This document shows, piece after piece, positions 11,110 to 20,989 of a stretch of 64,000 bases of DNA (the first letter of the stretch is position 1; every line of letters begins with the position of its first letter). The stretch lies in the NCBI GenBank assembly GCA_013399015.1, contig VWZX01004686.1, positions 245,805-309,804 on the forward strand, read 5' to 3'. The notes beneath the pieces were generated by a model. That model was not told the DNA's origin, made no database searches, and worked only from the letters and a program-made list of their open reading frames with translations. The position numbers and the translations under genes are program-made. This stretch comes from Galbula dea. Its lineage: Eukaryota; Chordata; Aves; Piciformes; Galbulidae.

Positions 11110-12175
11110 TTGGTAACTCATATCATATGTTACTGCAAGTGAAAGTATTTGTTCAAGTTTGATGACACGAAAGCTATTAGGAAACTTGGTCTGTTTGGTG
11201 CAGATGAGAACATGTGACATCTGAAAAGAGCATGTGGCAGACTTGAACATGACCTACAGGCAGAATTTCATAAGAATTGCAGGCTGACCATACTAAGAAG
11301 AAAAAGAAAACTAGAAACAGATTAATCAGACTTGTTAATTTAATAAAGTTAAAAAGCTCATACATAGAGAGGGATCAGATTTTAGATTCATCAATGACAA
11401 ATTGGATGGTTTTGAAGAATAGGGTGTAAAAATCAGGTGAAACAGAATAGTATGAAATGCAAGGTCATTCATATGGAGACAAGGAGAATTTTTATAAGAA
11501 CTAGGAAGCTTATAATTTGGAAATAACCAAAGGCATAAAAATCTATGTACATTTATTCAATTACTTATCAAGTCTGACTTGTCCATGTGATATGTCTGCA
11601 AAATGTATTTGTGACCTTAGGTTATATCGGGAAAGATTTTTCCAGGAGAAATGGCAAAATATTGACATTCTGTAAGGCACTAGTGGGAGAAATCATCTGG
11701 AATACTGAAAAAAAATGTGTTAAAATTTGAACATATTTAGGAAAAATTTAGAGGAGGAGACCCTGAAGATATAATTATGTTTCTGTCATCTGTGAATGTG
11801 GTTTTGGTAGGTACGTGATAGTTAGTGCACATCTTAATGATGTTGGAGGTTTCGTAGCAGCATTTCAGTGTTCAGGATAAGAAAATAGCCCAGGTGTTAA
11901 TTTAGTTTTTCAGACAGTTTTACAGCCCCCACTGATCTGTGTGACCATGAATAATTTGGAAATGGAAAGTGGTTATCAGGTACCTGAGTAGATGGATTCA
12001 GAAAATTCTGTCTGGTAAGACAAAATGAGGTGAATGCTGGATCACTTTTAAGACTAAACTTGATCAGCTAACGAAAAAAAGAATTCTCTTGTTTTGCCTT
12101 GACAACAGAGAATTAAACTGACTGGACCAGGAGGTCCTACTCATTCCTTTATTTGTGGTTTGTATGATAGCAATT
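11110..12175 (+). mobile_element. Probable ancient, heavily decayed CR1/L3-like LINE
   Basis: Scattered CR1 signatures appear in order on the plus strand. FKFDDTKAI at about 11153-11180 corresponds to the KFADDTK catalytic box with one residue lost. A GKDFSRRNGKILTFCKALVG segment near 11628-11690 fits the SREVLLPLYKALVRP region. Near 12040-12175 is a TTTTAAGACTAAACTTGATC stretch, then CTGGACCAGGAGGTCCTAC and a decayed TTTGTATGAT tail. There is no long open frame. Identity to younger CR1 copies is low, so the assignment rests on order and spacing rather than on any one motif. Confidence 0.45.
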
Positions 12176-13421
12176 TGGCTGCATGCATGCCCCAGATGGT
12201 AAAATCACTAGAGAGAGACGAAAAGATATTTTTTATCTCTGTGGGTAGTCAACTCTTACACTCCACACAAGATGCAAAGATATTATGCTAATCTTGTCAG
12301 CTGCAATTTAAAAATGCAGTTTTACCTGCTCTGGCAATTTTAAAATTTAGCTTGAAAATATTGCAGTTGAATGTCTTACCGAGTCTCCTGTGAGATACTT
12401 TTCATAATGATTTTCTAATCATTACAGATTTTAGCCAAGATGATGCTGAAACACGTAATCCCTCTAAGAATGTTAAAAAATGGAAACAAACTCCAAATAC
12501 TATTCCACTGTTTCTGAGATACAGAATGTACTGTTGAGTAACAAAAGGAGAAAAGTGAGGCTAAATTTGCAGATGGTTAAATATATGCACCTGAGAGTAC
12601 ACTCTGTTTTGAAATATCTTGAGCATCTTCAGATGTTACAGTTGTAAAACTGTCTAATTGTCTGGTTTTCTTTTTTTCTTTTTCTTTTTTTTTCCTTTTA
12701 AGTTTTGATCCTCAGCTGTTCCTGTCAATAGATACCTAAGATCCATACAGACCCTATCGCTTAGGCTACTTGTGCTAATCTTTTATCTTCAGTTTGTCAG
12801 CTCTGATGATTTAGACTTAAATGAACAAATTTTCATCTTCATCTACCTTTATTCATCAACAAGATGAGCTAGACTAGCCACATTCACAAAGTAGGTTCCA
12901 CATTACTTAAGATATATGAGGTTGAGGGTAAATTTAGTTAGACTTAAACTAATAAAAGGGGTGGGTAGGTAAACAAAGTGCTGAAAACAGTTTTATTTTC
13001 CATGGTAACAGACACAGTGCAGTTTCTGGTAATATAATGCTGAAACAACACAAAGACAAAAACGGAGCAGCCAGGGTGAGGATACTGGTATAGCAATAAC
13101 CTTTTTGAAGTTTTTATTAATCTTGTCAGCTTGAATCATGGAATTATAATTGCATTACAATTCTATGATGTTAATTAAAAAAAGGTCTTTTTGTTTGAAC
13201 TTGGAAATATTTGTAGGCACAACATGAATCAAAATACCATAGTGAATTTTCCACTCTCACTTTCTGTTTTGCAATATAGAACAGCAGAACATATCTTTGT
13301 CAAACATATAGGAAGTTTTTATAGAAGCCACTCAAACTCTTAAGTCTAATGATGTAATTTTGCATTTCCTATCACACAGTGTCTTTTACCTGGAGAAGAA
13401 ATAAGAGACTCCTTTTCTCTT
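12176..13421. other. AT-rich non-coding DNA
   Basis: No element recognised. A T-rich low-complexity run lies at 12670-12702. Confidence 0.5.
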
Positions 13422-13436
13422 NNNNNNNNNNNNNNN
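13422..13436. other. Assembly gap of 15 N
   Basis: Fifteen undetermined bases at the upstream edge of a CTTTC satellite. The gap is almost certainly unresolved satellite, and its true length is unknown. Confidence 0.97.
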
Positions 13437-13520
13437 TCCTTTCCTTTCCTTTCCTTTCCTTTCCTTTCCTTTCCTTTCCTTTCCTTTCCTTTCCTTTCCT
13501 TTCCTTTCCTTTCCTTTCTT
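13437..13520. repeat. Pentanucleotide satellite (CTTTC)n
   Basis: About sixteen near-perfect CTTTC units end in a T run and run directly into a 5'-truncated CR1. The array borders an assembly gap, so the copy number is a minimum. Confidence 0.97.
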
Positions 13521-13531
13521 TTTTTCCTTTT

Positions 13532-13862
13532 GCTCTCTTCAGCTACTTGAAAGGCCATTCTAGGGAGGCGAGTATTGGCTTCTTCTCCCTTGTGACTAGT
13601 GACAGGACTAGAGGCAATGGGCTTAAGCTGAGCCAGGGTAGGCTTAGATTAGATATTAGGAAGAATTTCTTTACTGAAAGAGTGGTTAGATATTGGAATA
13701 GGCTGCCCAGGGAGGTGGTAGAGTCACCATCCCTGGAGGTTTTTAAGAAGAGGATAGACGTGTTTCTTCAGGGGATGATTTAGGGGTAAGAGTAGTGTAG
13801 GGCTAGATGATCTTGAGGGTCCTTTCCAACCGTAATGATTCTGTGATTCTGTGTGATTCTTT
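13532..13862 (+). mobile_element. CR1 3' end (subfamily B)
   Basis: The 5'-truncated CR1 begins at GCTCTCTTCAGCTACTTGAA, immediately after the satellite. Its frame reads FSYLKGHSREASIGFFSLVT, LDIRKNFFTERVVRYWNRLP, REVVESPSLEVFKKRIDVFL and ends at QGMI. The 3' UTR has GGGGTAAGAGTAGTGTAGGG, typical of subfamily B, but lacks about 13 bp present in the copy at 20724-20832 between GGGCTA and GATGATCTTGAGG. The tail is ATTCTGTGATTCTGTG. The position of the truncation suggests insertion at, or later expansion of, the pyrimidine tract. Confidence 0.94.
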
Positions 13863-14415
13863 GACGCATTTCTCCTTTTGTCTGACCTCTTCTGTTCCAT
13901 TGATTCATTCATGTTCAAATCCTGCCTTTTCTTACCTTCCAGATTTCAGGTATCTCAGAGAATTCTTAATTGCGTCTACACTCTAATTCTTCACAACTGA
14001 AGTTATATCTTCCCTCATCTATTTTCTTGTCCCACTAATTTACACTTGTTTTAACTCATAATTGAAAACCCATTTTTCATCATTCCCATCACCTTCATAT
14101 TCATGGGTATTCCTCTTGCCTGTCCATCCTCACCAAATCCCCTAACCCTTTCACTGAACTTTAGCACTTTCCATTGAATTGAAGCTTCATATGTGTTTCT
14201 TTTGCTTTCAGCAGTGCATTGTCAAGAGGGACAGGTAACCTGCTAAAATGCATATGGTGGAGACAGCTATTTTGCAACATGTGTTTTTTAAAGTTCAGCA
14301 GGATGTGCAAGTTTGACGAAGCTGCAAACACCTGAAGACTGATAACCTGTCTTAATAATACCATTTCCGGTTCTATCCCAAACATTAATTATGAGACTGT
14401 GCACTGTATTTCAGC
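13863..14415. other. Non-coding spacer
   Basis: Pyrimidine-rich on the plus strand in the first 300 bases. No coding or repeat signature recognised. Confidence 0.5.
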
Positions 14416-14427
14416 TATAGCCTGTGT
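14416..14427. repeat. Left copy of a 12-bp target-site duplication
   Basis: TATAGCCTGTGT occurs here and again, identically, at 14511-14522. The two copies exactly bracket the CpG-rich 83-bp insertion. Confidence 0.85.
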
Positions 14428-14510
14428 CATCATGGCTAGGCTTCGCGAACGAAGATTTGGAAGGGCTCTACCCACGTTTGTTGCACACGCGTTGGTGGCT
14501 AAAAAGGCCA
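14428..14510 (-). mobile_element. CpG-rich 83-bp insertion, probable 3' end of a non-CR1 (RTE-like) LINE
   Basis: Six CpG dinucleotides survive in about 50 bp (CTTCGCGAACGAAG, ACCCACG, CACACGCG), in a window where CpG is otherwise rare. The block is flanked by a perfect 12-bp direct repeat, the mark of target-primed retrotransposition. Read on the minus strand it ends CCATGATG, a short ATG-type repeat tail like those of RTE-related LINEs. A minus-strand frame just before the tail gives NLRSRSLAMM. I recall a similar C-terminus and the string CTTCGTTCGCGAAGCC at the 3' end of an RTE-like LINE in other vertebrates, but this is unverified memory. CTTCG-CGAA-CGAAG can also form a small hairpin. 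It could instead be a SINE borrowing that LINE tail. It carries no CR1 octamer, and avian CR1 does not make long target duplications. Confidence 0.6.
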
Positions 14511-14522
14511 TATAGCCTGTGT
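14511..14522. repeat. Right copy of a 12-bp target-site duplication
   Basis: Identical to 14416-14427 (TATAGCCTGTGT). Bases outside the two copies differ, so the duplication is exactly 12 bp. Confidence 0.85.
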
Positions 14523-16510
14523 AAAAATGAGTTAATTACATAGGTGAAATTCATCTGCTGACATCTCCAATTTTTTTCCCACATACTTTCTTGAAGGCGT
14601 TATTGTACTTGAGAAGCAGAGTTAGTTTTGTAAATATTGGAAGATTTTCCACAGATATGTGAATCTTAATACCAAAGATGAGATTAGTGATCATATAGCT
14701 ATACATTGGAGAGATCTGAGAGCAAATACCTTGTGATTAAGGTATTTCTGTCACCCTAAAGAGGTCAAATACTGCTACTGGTTTTAGCTTCAATGTCTGC
14801 AGTACATTTTTTTCTTCAACTGAGACACAATAAGCAACCAAATACCTACCTCTGAATTATTAAACTGGTGATCTACAATGTGATAAACCTAATTATATTT
14901 TTATTAGGAAAGGTCACCCACTCTGTCATGAGGAATTTGCTGAAAACAGTAGCTTCCATACTTATAACCATTTTGACTCTCCAAATTTTCTCCCCATAAC
15001 TGTATATGTGAACAAAATTTTAGTCAAAGAACATTCAAGTCCTGATCCCTATTGAGATGAAGCCAATATTCTTAGGAAATGTGACACTGATAGTCATGTC
15101 ATTTCATACAAAAAGATTAAAGACATAGCTGCTGAAACTAGTTTGATTCTTAAACTTCAGGGTCATTTTTTGTATAGGGTCATTCCTTTTTTTTGGAACT
15201 ATTCTTTAAATAATTCATTCTTTTTTTCATCTTTTTAAATTATTTTCCCCCACTGGCGTATAAGCCTCATGTTGAAAGGGAAACTACAAAGGAAACTTAT
15301 TTTTCTGGCTCTGAGATGGCTTTCTCAACCACGGAAGAAAGCTGAATTGCTGCTACCTTAATTGTATTCCTAACAGTATTTGATCTCAAATGATTCTTTA
15401 AGCACTTTTTAAGTCAGGTTCCTAGGGATGTCCTCAACTGCATTTCAAAGAGCAAGGGAAAAAATAGGTAATTGTTTTGCCAAAAAAAAAGAAATTATGA
15501 GGGTTTTTTACAAACACTGAGAGTGAAAGGGATTTATTATTGATCATTACTTACTGGGCCTGCTGAGATAAAGTGTGTAGAAAACCTTTATTATGTACTA
15601 ATTGTCTTGCTTGATTTTACAGCCCAAAAATGTCATTTTATCTTTACATTGCTGAAGAACAAATTCTGTGCATACAGTTGCAAGAGGCCCAAGCACTGTA
15701 TACATCAATAGATCAATCCAACAAAACCATATAATTTTAAAAAAATTCTATTCATTATACAGAAATAAGAGAAAAGGCAAAAAAAACTTCAACCAAACCC
15801 CAAAAAACCCACAAAACCAAAAACCACAAAAACCCCCCAGAACCAAACCACCAAACCCAACCAGTAACAAAATATCTAAACAAATTTCCCTAATAAAAAA
15901 GAAGGCAAGGCTCCCTGAGGCAAGAGCTTTGTGATTCTTCATATTTGATTAATAATAACATTTTATGATAGTTTGATAACAGAAAGAGGCTCTTCTGAAT
16001 GATGGGTCCAACTTTGGGTTGCTATTGAATAGAGTAATATGGAAAAAATAGATTGTGATCTTGTAGAGTTTAGTATTTCAATGTACAATAAATGCACAGT
16101 ACAGTCCTATTGTATATTGTAAATATTTTCTGCAGACTTAAAAATACTGATCATATAAATTCAGAAACATTAAAAATGCACCTATTTTATAAATATGCCT
16201 GTGTAACAATGTACAAGAAGCATAACAACTTTACTTAAGATGTGTTTTGTTGAAACTAGTTTTTAGGTCTTCAGTGAAAACAAGTGTAGGCATAACATCT
16301 AATTGCAGTAAAGAATAAAGGGATATTTTTGTATAACCTGGTGCTTTAATTTGCTTATTAAATTCTTTGGGTTTTTTGTGATATCAAAGTGTTAATGACT
16401 GGTCAATTTCTAACTAGGAAAAGGAACTTATAAACTGGATAGGCTATTTTTAATAAATACTTTCTTTTTAAAGTCTTCCTTTACAATCCAGTGGGTGCTT
16501 CTGTGGTGTC
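14523..16510. other. AT-rich non-coding DNA with a C/A tract
   Basis: No genes or recognisable mobile elements apart from the low-complexity tract at 15778-15866, listed separately. Confidence 0.5.
15778..15866. repeat. C/A-rich low-complexity tract, G/T-rich on the minus strand
   Basis: Repeated CCAAACCCAAAA-like units with five runs of three or more C (AACCCC, ACCC, ACCCCCC, ACCC). On the minus strand this gives G runs separated by T-rich loops, which could fold as a G-quadruplex. An 88-codon frame across it is an artefact of the low complexity (all N, P, K, Q). Confidence 0.8.
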
Positions 16511-16572
16511 GTAGAATCATAGAATTGCCAGAGTTGGAAGGGATCTTAAAGATCATCTAGTTCCAACCCCAT
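16511..16572 (-). mobile_element. CR1 3' tail fragment
   Basis: TAGAATCATAGAATTGCCAG followed by AGTTGGAAGGGATCTTAAAG and ATCATCTAGTTCCAACCCC is the reverse complement of a CR1 3' terminus. Only about 60 bp remain, so reverse transcription stopped very early or the rest was lost. Confidence 0.9.
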
Positions 16573-19500
16573 TTGGTCCATTTGGTGTCCAAGGCCCAAA
16601 AAGTGCTTTTATTTCCTATTGTGCTGACTCAGGGCTTTATAACAAAAATTAAATACTACTCACAATCAACACGTTTTGTGGATTTAATTTGAAATAATAA
16701 TTGTGAGTTTTTAAGGATAAAAATTCATTGATTTTGCCACAGGTGACACTCCACTCTTTCAACAAGATAGCAAGAGGGGGTTACAGTTGTTGCATAGAGT
16801 TTTCTGATGCTGCTGCTTTACTCACACCCTTTTCCTTTGCTCAGCTGTGAGTCCTCATAGGCTGCAATGTGTCTGTGATGCAGCAGCTGGGTAAAGAATA
16901 AGGCATACACATTGTCTGAAGGTGTGCGTCAATGTGTGCTCACCAGTGAACATCAAGCTAGACTAGCTAGCAAGTAGGCTGCCTATGGTTGATTTGGCTT
17001 CCAGATTTGATAGCCCTAAAAATATGTGGAAGTTTTTATGTGTTTTTCTGAGCTGTTCTGCAAATGTCCCATGTAAAATGGTTGATAGGGTCTCAGCCAG
17101 CAACTTCAGCATAGCACATACCTTAAAAGTAAGAAAAGTATGATTAACAGCTTCTACATGGTTTAAACACTTAATTTTTTGAGTAGAAATTATTTTTTTT
17201 CAAGGGTTTTAGTGCAGCTGTGGCCTCCAGCTTACTTGTACTTTCCTGAGATGTTACTTTCTTTTGAAAAAGAAAGCTTAAGACAAGGTTCATTCTTTCA
17301 CATTACTTGTTAAAATTTCCATGATTAATTACTCATCTCTCCTCTGATCAGAGTTTTCTGCTTTGAACATTAAATGTTATACCTTTTAAAATTTTCATGT
17401 GATGCATTTAGGAATGCATTAAATCAATTTTCAATATCTGTGCAAAATCTGCCTGAATTTAAGCCATCTAATCAGTATCTGATGATGAAAGTCTGTGGAA
17501 AATCTAATTAAGCTCTTGATGGCAAAAACCTGAACAGCCAAATCCTGACTGTACTGTTTTCCTGTGAGAAGTTTCTTTACTCCTCAAACCTGCTTCACTG
17601 TCAGGATGATTGTACAACCCCTCACAGCTGAGGAAACAGAGCTTTTGGTGAGGTGTTCGTTCCTTAGCTATGCATTCTCAAGCTGCTGTCTCTTCTTCCT
17701 GTATGTCTGTGTCTTTGGCACTGAATCCTCTGTCCAGATCAAGTCAATTCTCTATGAAATCACAGAAGTTATTTTCTTTGCCAAAGCAGTAGTGTTTCTT
17801 CTTTACTTTACATATATTTCTGGCTACCCCTAGCCGTCTCTGTGGAAAAAAACCTTTCTGATCTATTTTTCCTAGCTCTTGGACCACTCTCAGTTCTGTT
17901 CCTTTATTCTCCATCTCTTCTTTTGCTGGGTTTATTGTCTGTTAAATATCTTAAAGTGGCTCAAGAGAAACTAAGCAGATATGTTTGTATGTAGCTTGAA
18001 AAAAAGCAGAAAAACTCCTGAGATGTCATACTCTCCAGGGCTGTTCCTGTACTCCTTATGAAGTTACAAGGAAGCCGGGAAGGTGCCAGATGAGAGCTGT
18101 TCTTGCTTCAGTGTTCTCAAATCTTGGATGATTATTAGCTTCTTTTAAAGTAGAGACTCAGACAACTCTCTGAGTTCTCCTGATTTTTGGAGAGTCCCTT
18201 AAATTTTACCTTGGTTTAATTCCCATTGAGGACTGTACATCATAAAGGTAGCATTAATTGACATTGGCATTAATAACCGGAAATCATTAGTGTAATGTGT
18301 GAGGCTTAACTGTCAAGATGGTAATGGAACTGCTTAGTTTGAGGCTGTAGTTCTGTCTGTACTGTTTGTACTGTCAAACAGTAGTCTCCTTGACTACTGA
18401 TACAGCTTAAAGTTTGGGGATTTTTCCCTTTCTTCCAAACAGCTTCACGCTTAGGATTTGCAGAAATTTAGAACCTAAGGGAACAATACTTCAAGGTTAA
18501 TGCAGTCAACCTTGACAATCCTCCTCCAGAAAAATTATACATTACCTTATACAGGAACAGCTTTGATGCAGCACAAACATCAAACGTTCCATGTATTTCA
18601 GACACTGCACGAACTACCTTTATTTTCTCTCCACCTTCTTACCTTCCTTGGGAGAGTGGCTTGCTTCTGAAGTTTTTTTCTTTATCATACTGAAGTTGTA
18701 CAATGTTGTAGATAATGCATGAGGATGTGAAAACAAATTATATAACACACTTAAAATCACACACATGCAAGGAGAAATAGACTGCTGTCAACTAACACTG
18801 GCAGGATATTGTGCTTCTTTTGAAAAACAGAATGAAAACTTCTTTGGCTCTTGAGCATAAATAAAAGTGATGGACAAGTTAGATTTGCCTTCTGCAGAAG
18901 CAGAAGTTAAACTATGTACTTTAAATTTGCTTAAACAGACTATATTGGTATCTGAGTTGATTAATAACACAAAGGAGAAAAAGTATTACTAATTTGTCTT
19001 CTAAGACAAAAGGAAAACCAAAATGATGCCAGACACTCTATCTAACCCTGCTTCTGATTCTGTGACTTGCTGAATTAACAGAGCTAAGAAGAATTAAGAA
19101 AGTGGTGTCCAAAAATACTTTTTCATGACAATTTTTAGACAATTGTGGAAACAAAAATTAAGATAGGTGCCTATTTATACCTATAAGTGTAAAAAGTAGA
19201 GAAAGGAAAGGCCTCAGAAAACAAACTCCTGAGTCCAGGATGTAAACTGTGCTTACTAACAGATTCCTTCTCCAAGGTGTTACATGGACAAACTGGTTCA
19301 TTTAGTGATAGGAATTTACAGGTCTTTGAAATATGGAAAAGGCAATCTTTTTATTCAAAAAGAGGAGACAACCATTGAAATGCCAGCAGCATGCAAGAAT
19401 AGAATAATATTAATCCTTAAAGTTCTGATTAACATCTCTGCAGACCTCTGCTTTTTTGGAATTGTGCAAATGGTAACCAGAGTAGTGGAGAATAAAATAT

Positions 19501-20723
19501 CTTTAATCCTCTAATTAAAGTATAGAAATTTCTCTCTGTAACCAGTACCTTTAAAAGAAAATGTATTTTGCTTTACATTGTTACTATAGGCACTCAAATT
19601 ATGGGAGGGTGATGGCAACAATTTTTGAAAACCATTACATTTTATTGAGTACTTGTATGATTATATCCTGAAATCAGATATTAGATGAAACAGCTTAGCT
19701 CTAGCATAAATGCAGAATAGATTTAACTTGACATCTACCTTTTTTTTTTTTTGAATAGGCATCTACAGTGGTATTATGCAATATAGTGTAAGAATCATTA
19801 ATAGTGTGCATAATGACAGAAAAAAAGATGCATATTTGTGTTTTGTATCTGTCCACAGTATTTAAGCCATTCTGTAGGATGTGTTCTGAATCATGATGGA
19901 GGAAATATACCAGTTTGTTGCAGTAGATTATATTATCATTACTCAGTTATGGTTTCTTTGACCAGCTAAACAGAGATATTCATAGGATTCTCATTTTGTC
20001 TTTATTCTCTTCTGTATATGTATCGAAAAAGAGCCTTATAATTTTATAAAATGAATATTTTATTCCTAGTATGGATGGTTTCTGTGACCCTTATTGCTCA
20101 GGTATTGTACTTCTGGATAATAGCTGCAAGTCTGCAAGTGTGAAATTTTCTTACATGGAAACAATGATAGAAAGCTCTCATTTATTCTTTCTCCCTATTC
20201 ATAGAATTCATGTTGCAGAACAGAGAACAGACTTCTTCATTTATGCCATTAGCTAATCTTCCAGCAAGTTTGATGTTTTGTCAAATGTACACTATGCTTT
20301 AATTCCTCAGCAAATTACTGTCTACAGCTTTGAGATATTTCCCACCACCACTTCTGCTATATTATGGAAAAAACTTACTGATATTGCTATAATGGTATAC
20401 AACAGCTTGTTATAATTTTATATATGGAGGAAAAATTGGAATGTTATTCACCCTTTAGTCAAAAACCTTGTTGTGCATGAACATTATTGAACCAGTGAAG
20501 GGGTTGAGCTGTCAGTCAGGCTTTTATTTTGCATGGTTCTAGAGCCAGTGCCTTCAAGGAGAACTGACTAAATCCTACAGGCTTAAATAGCAACAGTGTA
20601 CGAGTGAGATGTAGAATTACCAATCTATGAGAGCCTGCAATTAAACATTAGAGAGTGTAACAGCTGGGGAAGTAGGGAAGAGACTGTTGATTAACTCTAA
20701 CTGAAGTGAGGCACAGAGATTAA
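16573..20723. other. Long non-coding stretch
   Basis: No CR1, LTR or gene signature recognised over about 4 kb. The 89-codon frame at 17564-17833 contains a run of hydrophobic residues but no family motif and sits in pyrimidine-rich DNA, so I read it as chance. A T run occurs at about 19740-19752. Confidence 0.5.
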
Positions 20724-20832
20724 ATGTGTTTCTTCAGGGGATGATTTAGGGATAAGAGTAGTGTAGGGCTACCAGTTGGACTAGACGATCTTGAGGGTCC
20801 TTTCCAACTGTAATGATTCTGTGATTCTGTGT
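20724..20832 (+). mobile_element. CR1 3' tail (subfamily B)
   Basis: Contains TGTTTCTTCAGGGGATGATT, then GGGATAAGAGTAGTGTAGGG, then TTGGACTAGACGATCTTGAG and the tail ATTCTGTGATTCTGTG. It matches the 3' ends at 13532-13862 and, more loosely, 32936-33358. Only the last 110 bp are present. Confidence 0.92.
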
Positions 20833-20883
20833 AAAGCAGATAAAAATTTTTTTAGAATCTCAGAAATTGTGTAGTATGTCTGG

Positions 20884-20989
20884 GCGCACCTCTGTCTGAC
20901 TTGGTCTAGGGGATCCTGCTGTGGCAGGGGTTTGGACTAGATGATCTTTTGAGGTCCCTTCCAACTCCTAACATTCTGTGATTCTGTGA
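20884..20989 (+). mobile_element. CR1 3' tail (subfamily A)
   Basis: Contains TGACTTGGTCTAGGGGATCC, TGCTGTGGCAGGGGTTTGG, TTTTGAGGTCCCTTCCAACT and the tail ATTCTGTGATTCTGTG. These are the diagnostic 3' UTR strings of subfamily A (copies at 9854, 24045 and 44414). It lies about 50 bp downstream of a subfamily B tail in the same orientation. Confidence 0.92.

Noticed and set aside
13379..13783. 134-codon frame with repeated LSFPF units
   Set aside because: Translation of the CTTTC satellite joined to the end of CR1 ORF2 across an N gap; not a gene.
14432..14515. A 27-codon plus-strand frame starting at an ATG inside the CpG-rich insertion
   Set aside because: It lies antisense to the inferred element and ends in the flanking duplication; too short and explained by the insertion.
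15668..15934. 88-codon frame rich in N, P, K and Q
   Set aside because: Product of the C/A low-complexity tract; no real protein composition.
17564..17833. 89-codon frame with hydrophobic stretches
   Set aside because: No family motif and pyrimidine-rich DNA gives L/F/S-rich frames by chance.
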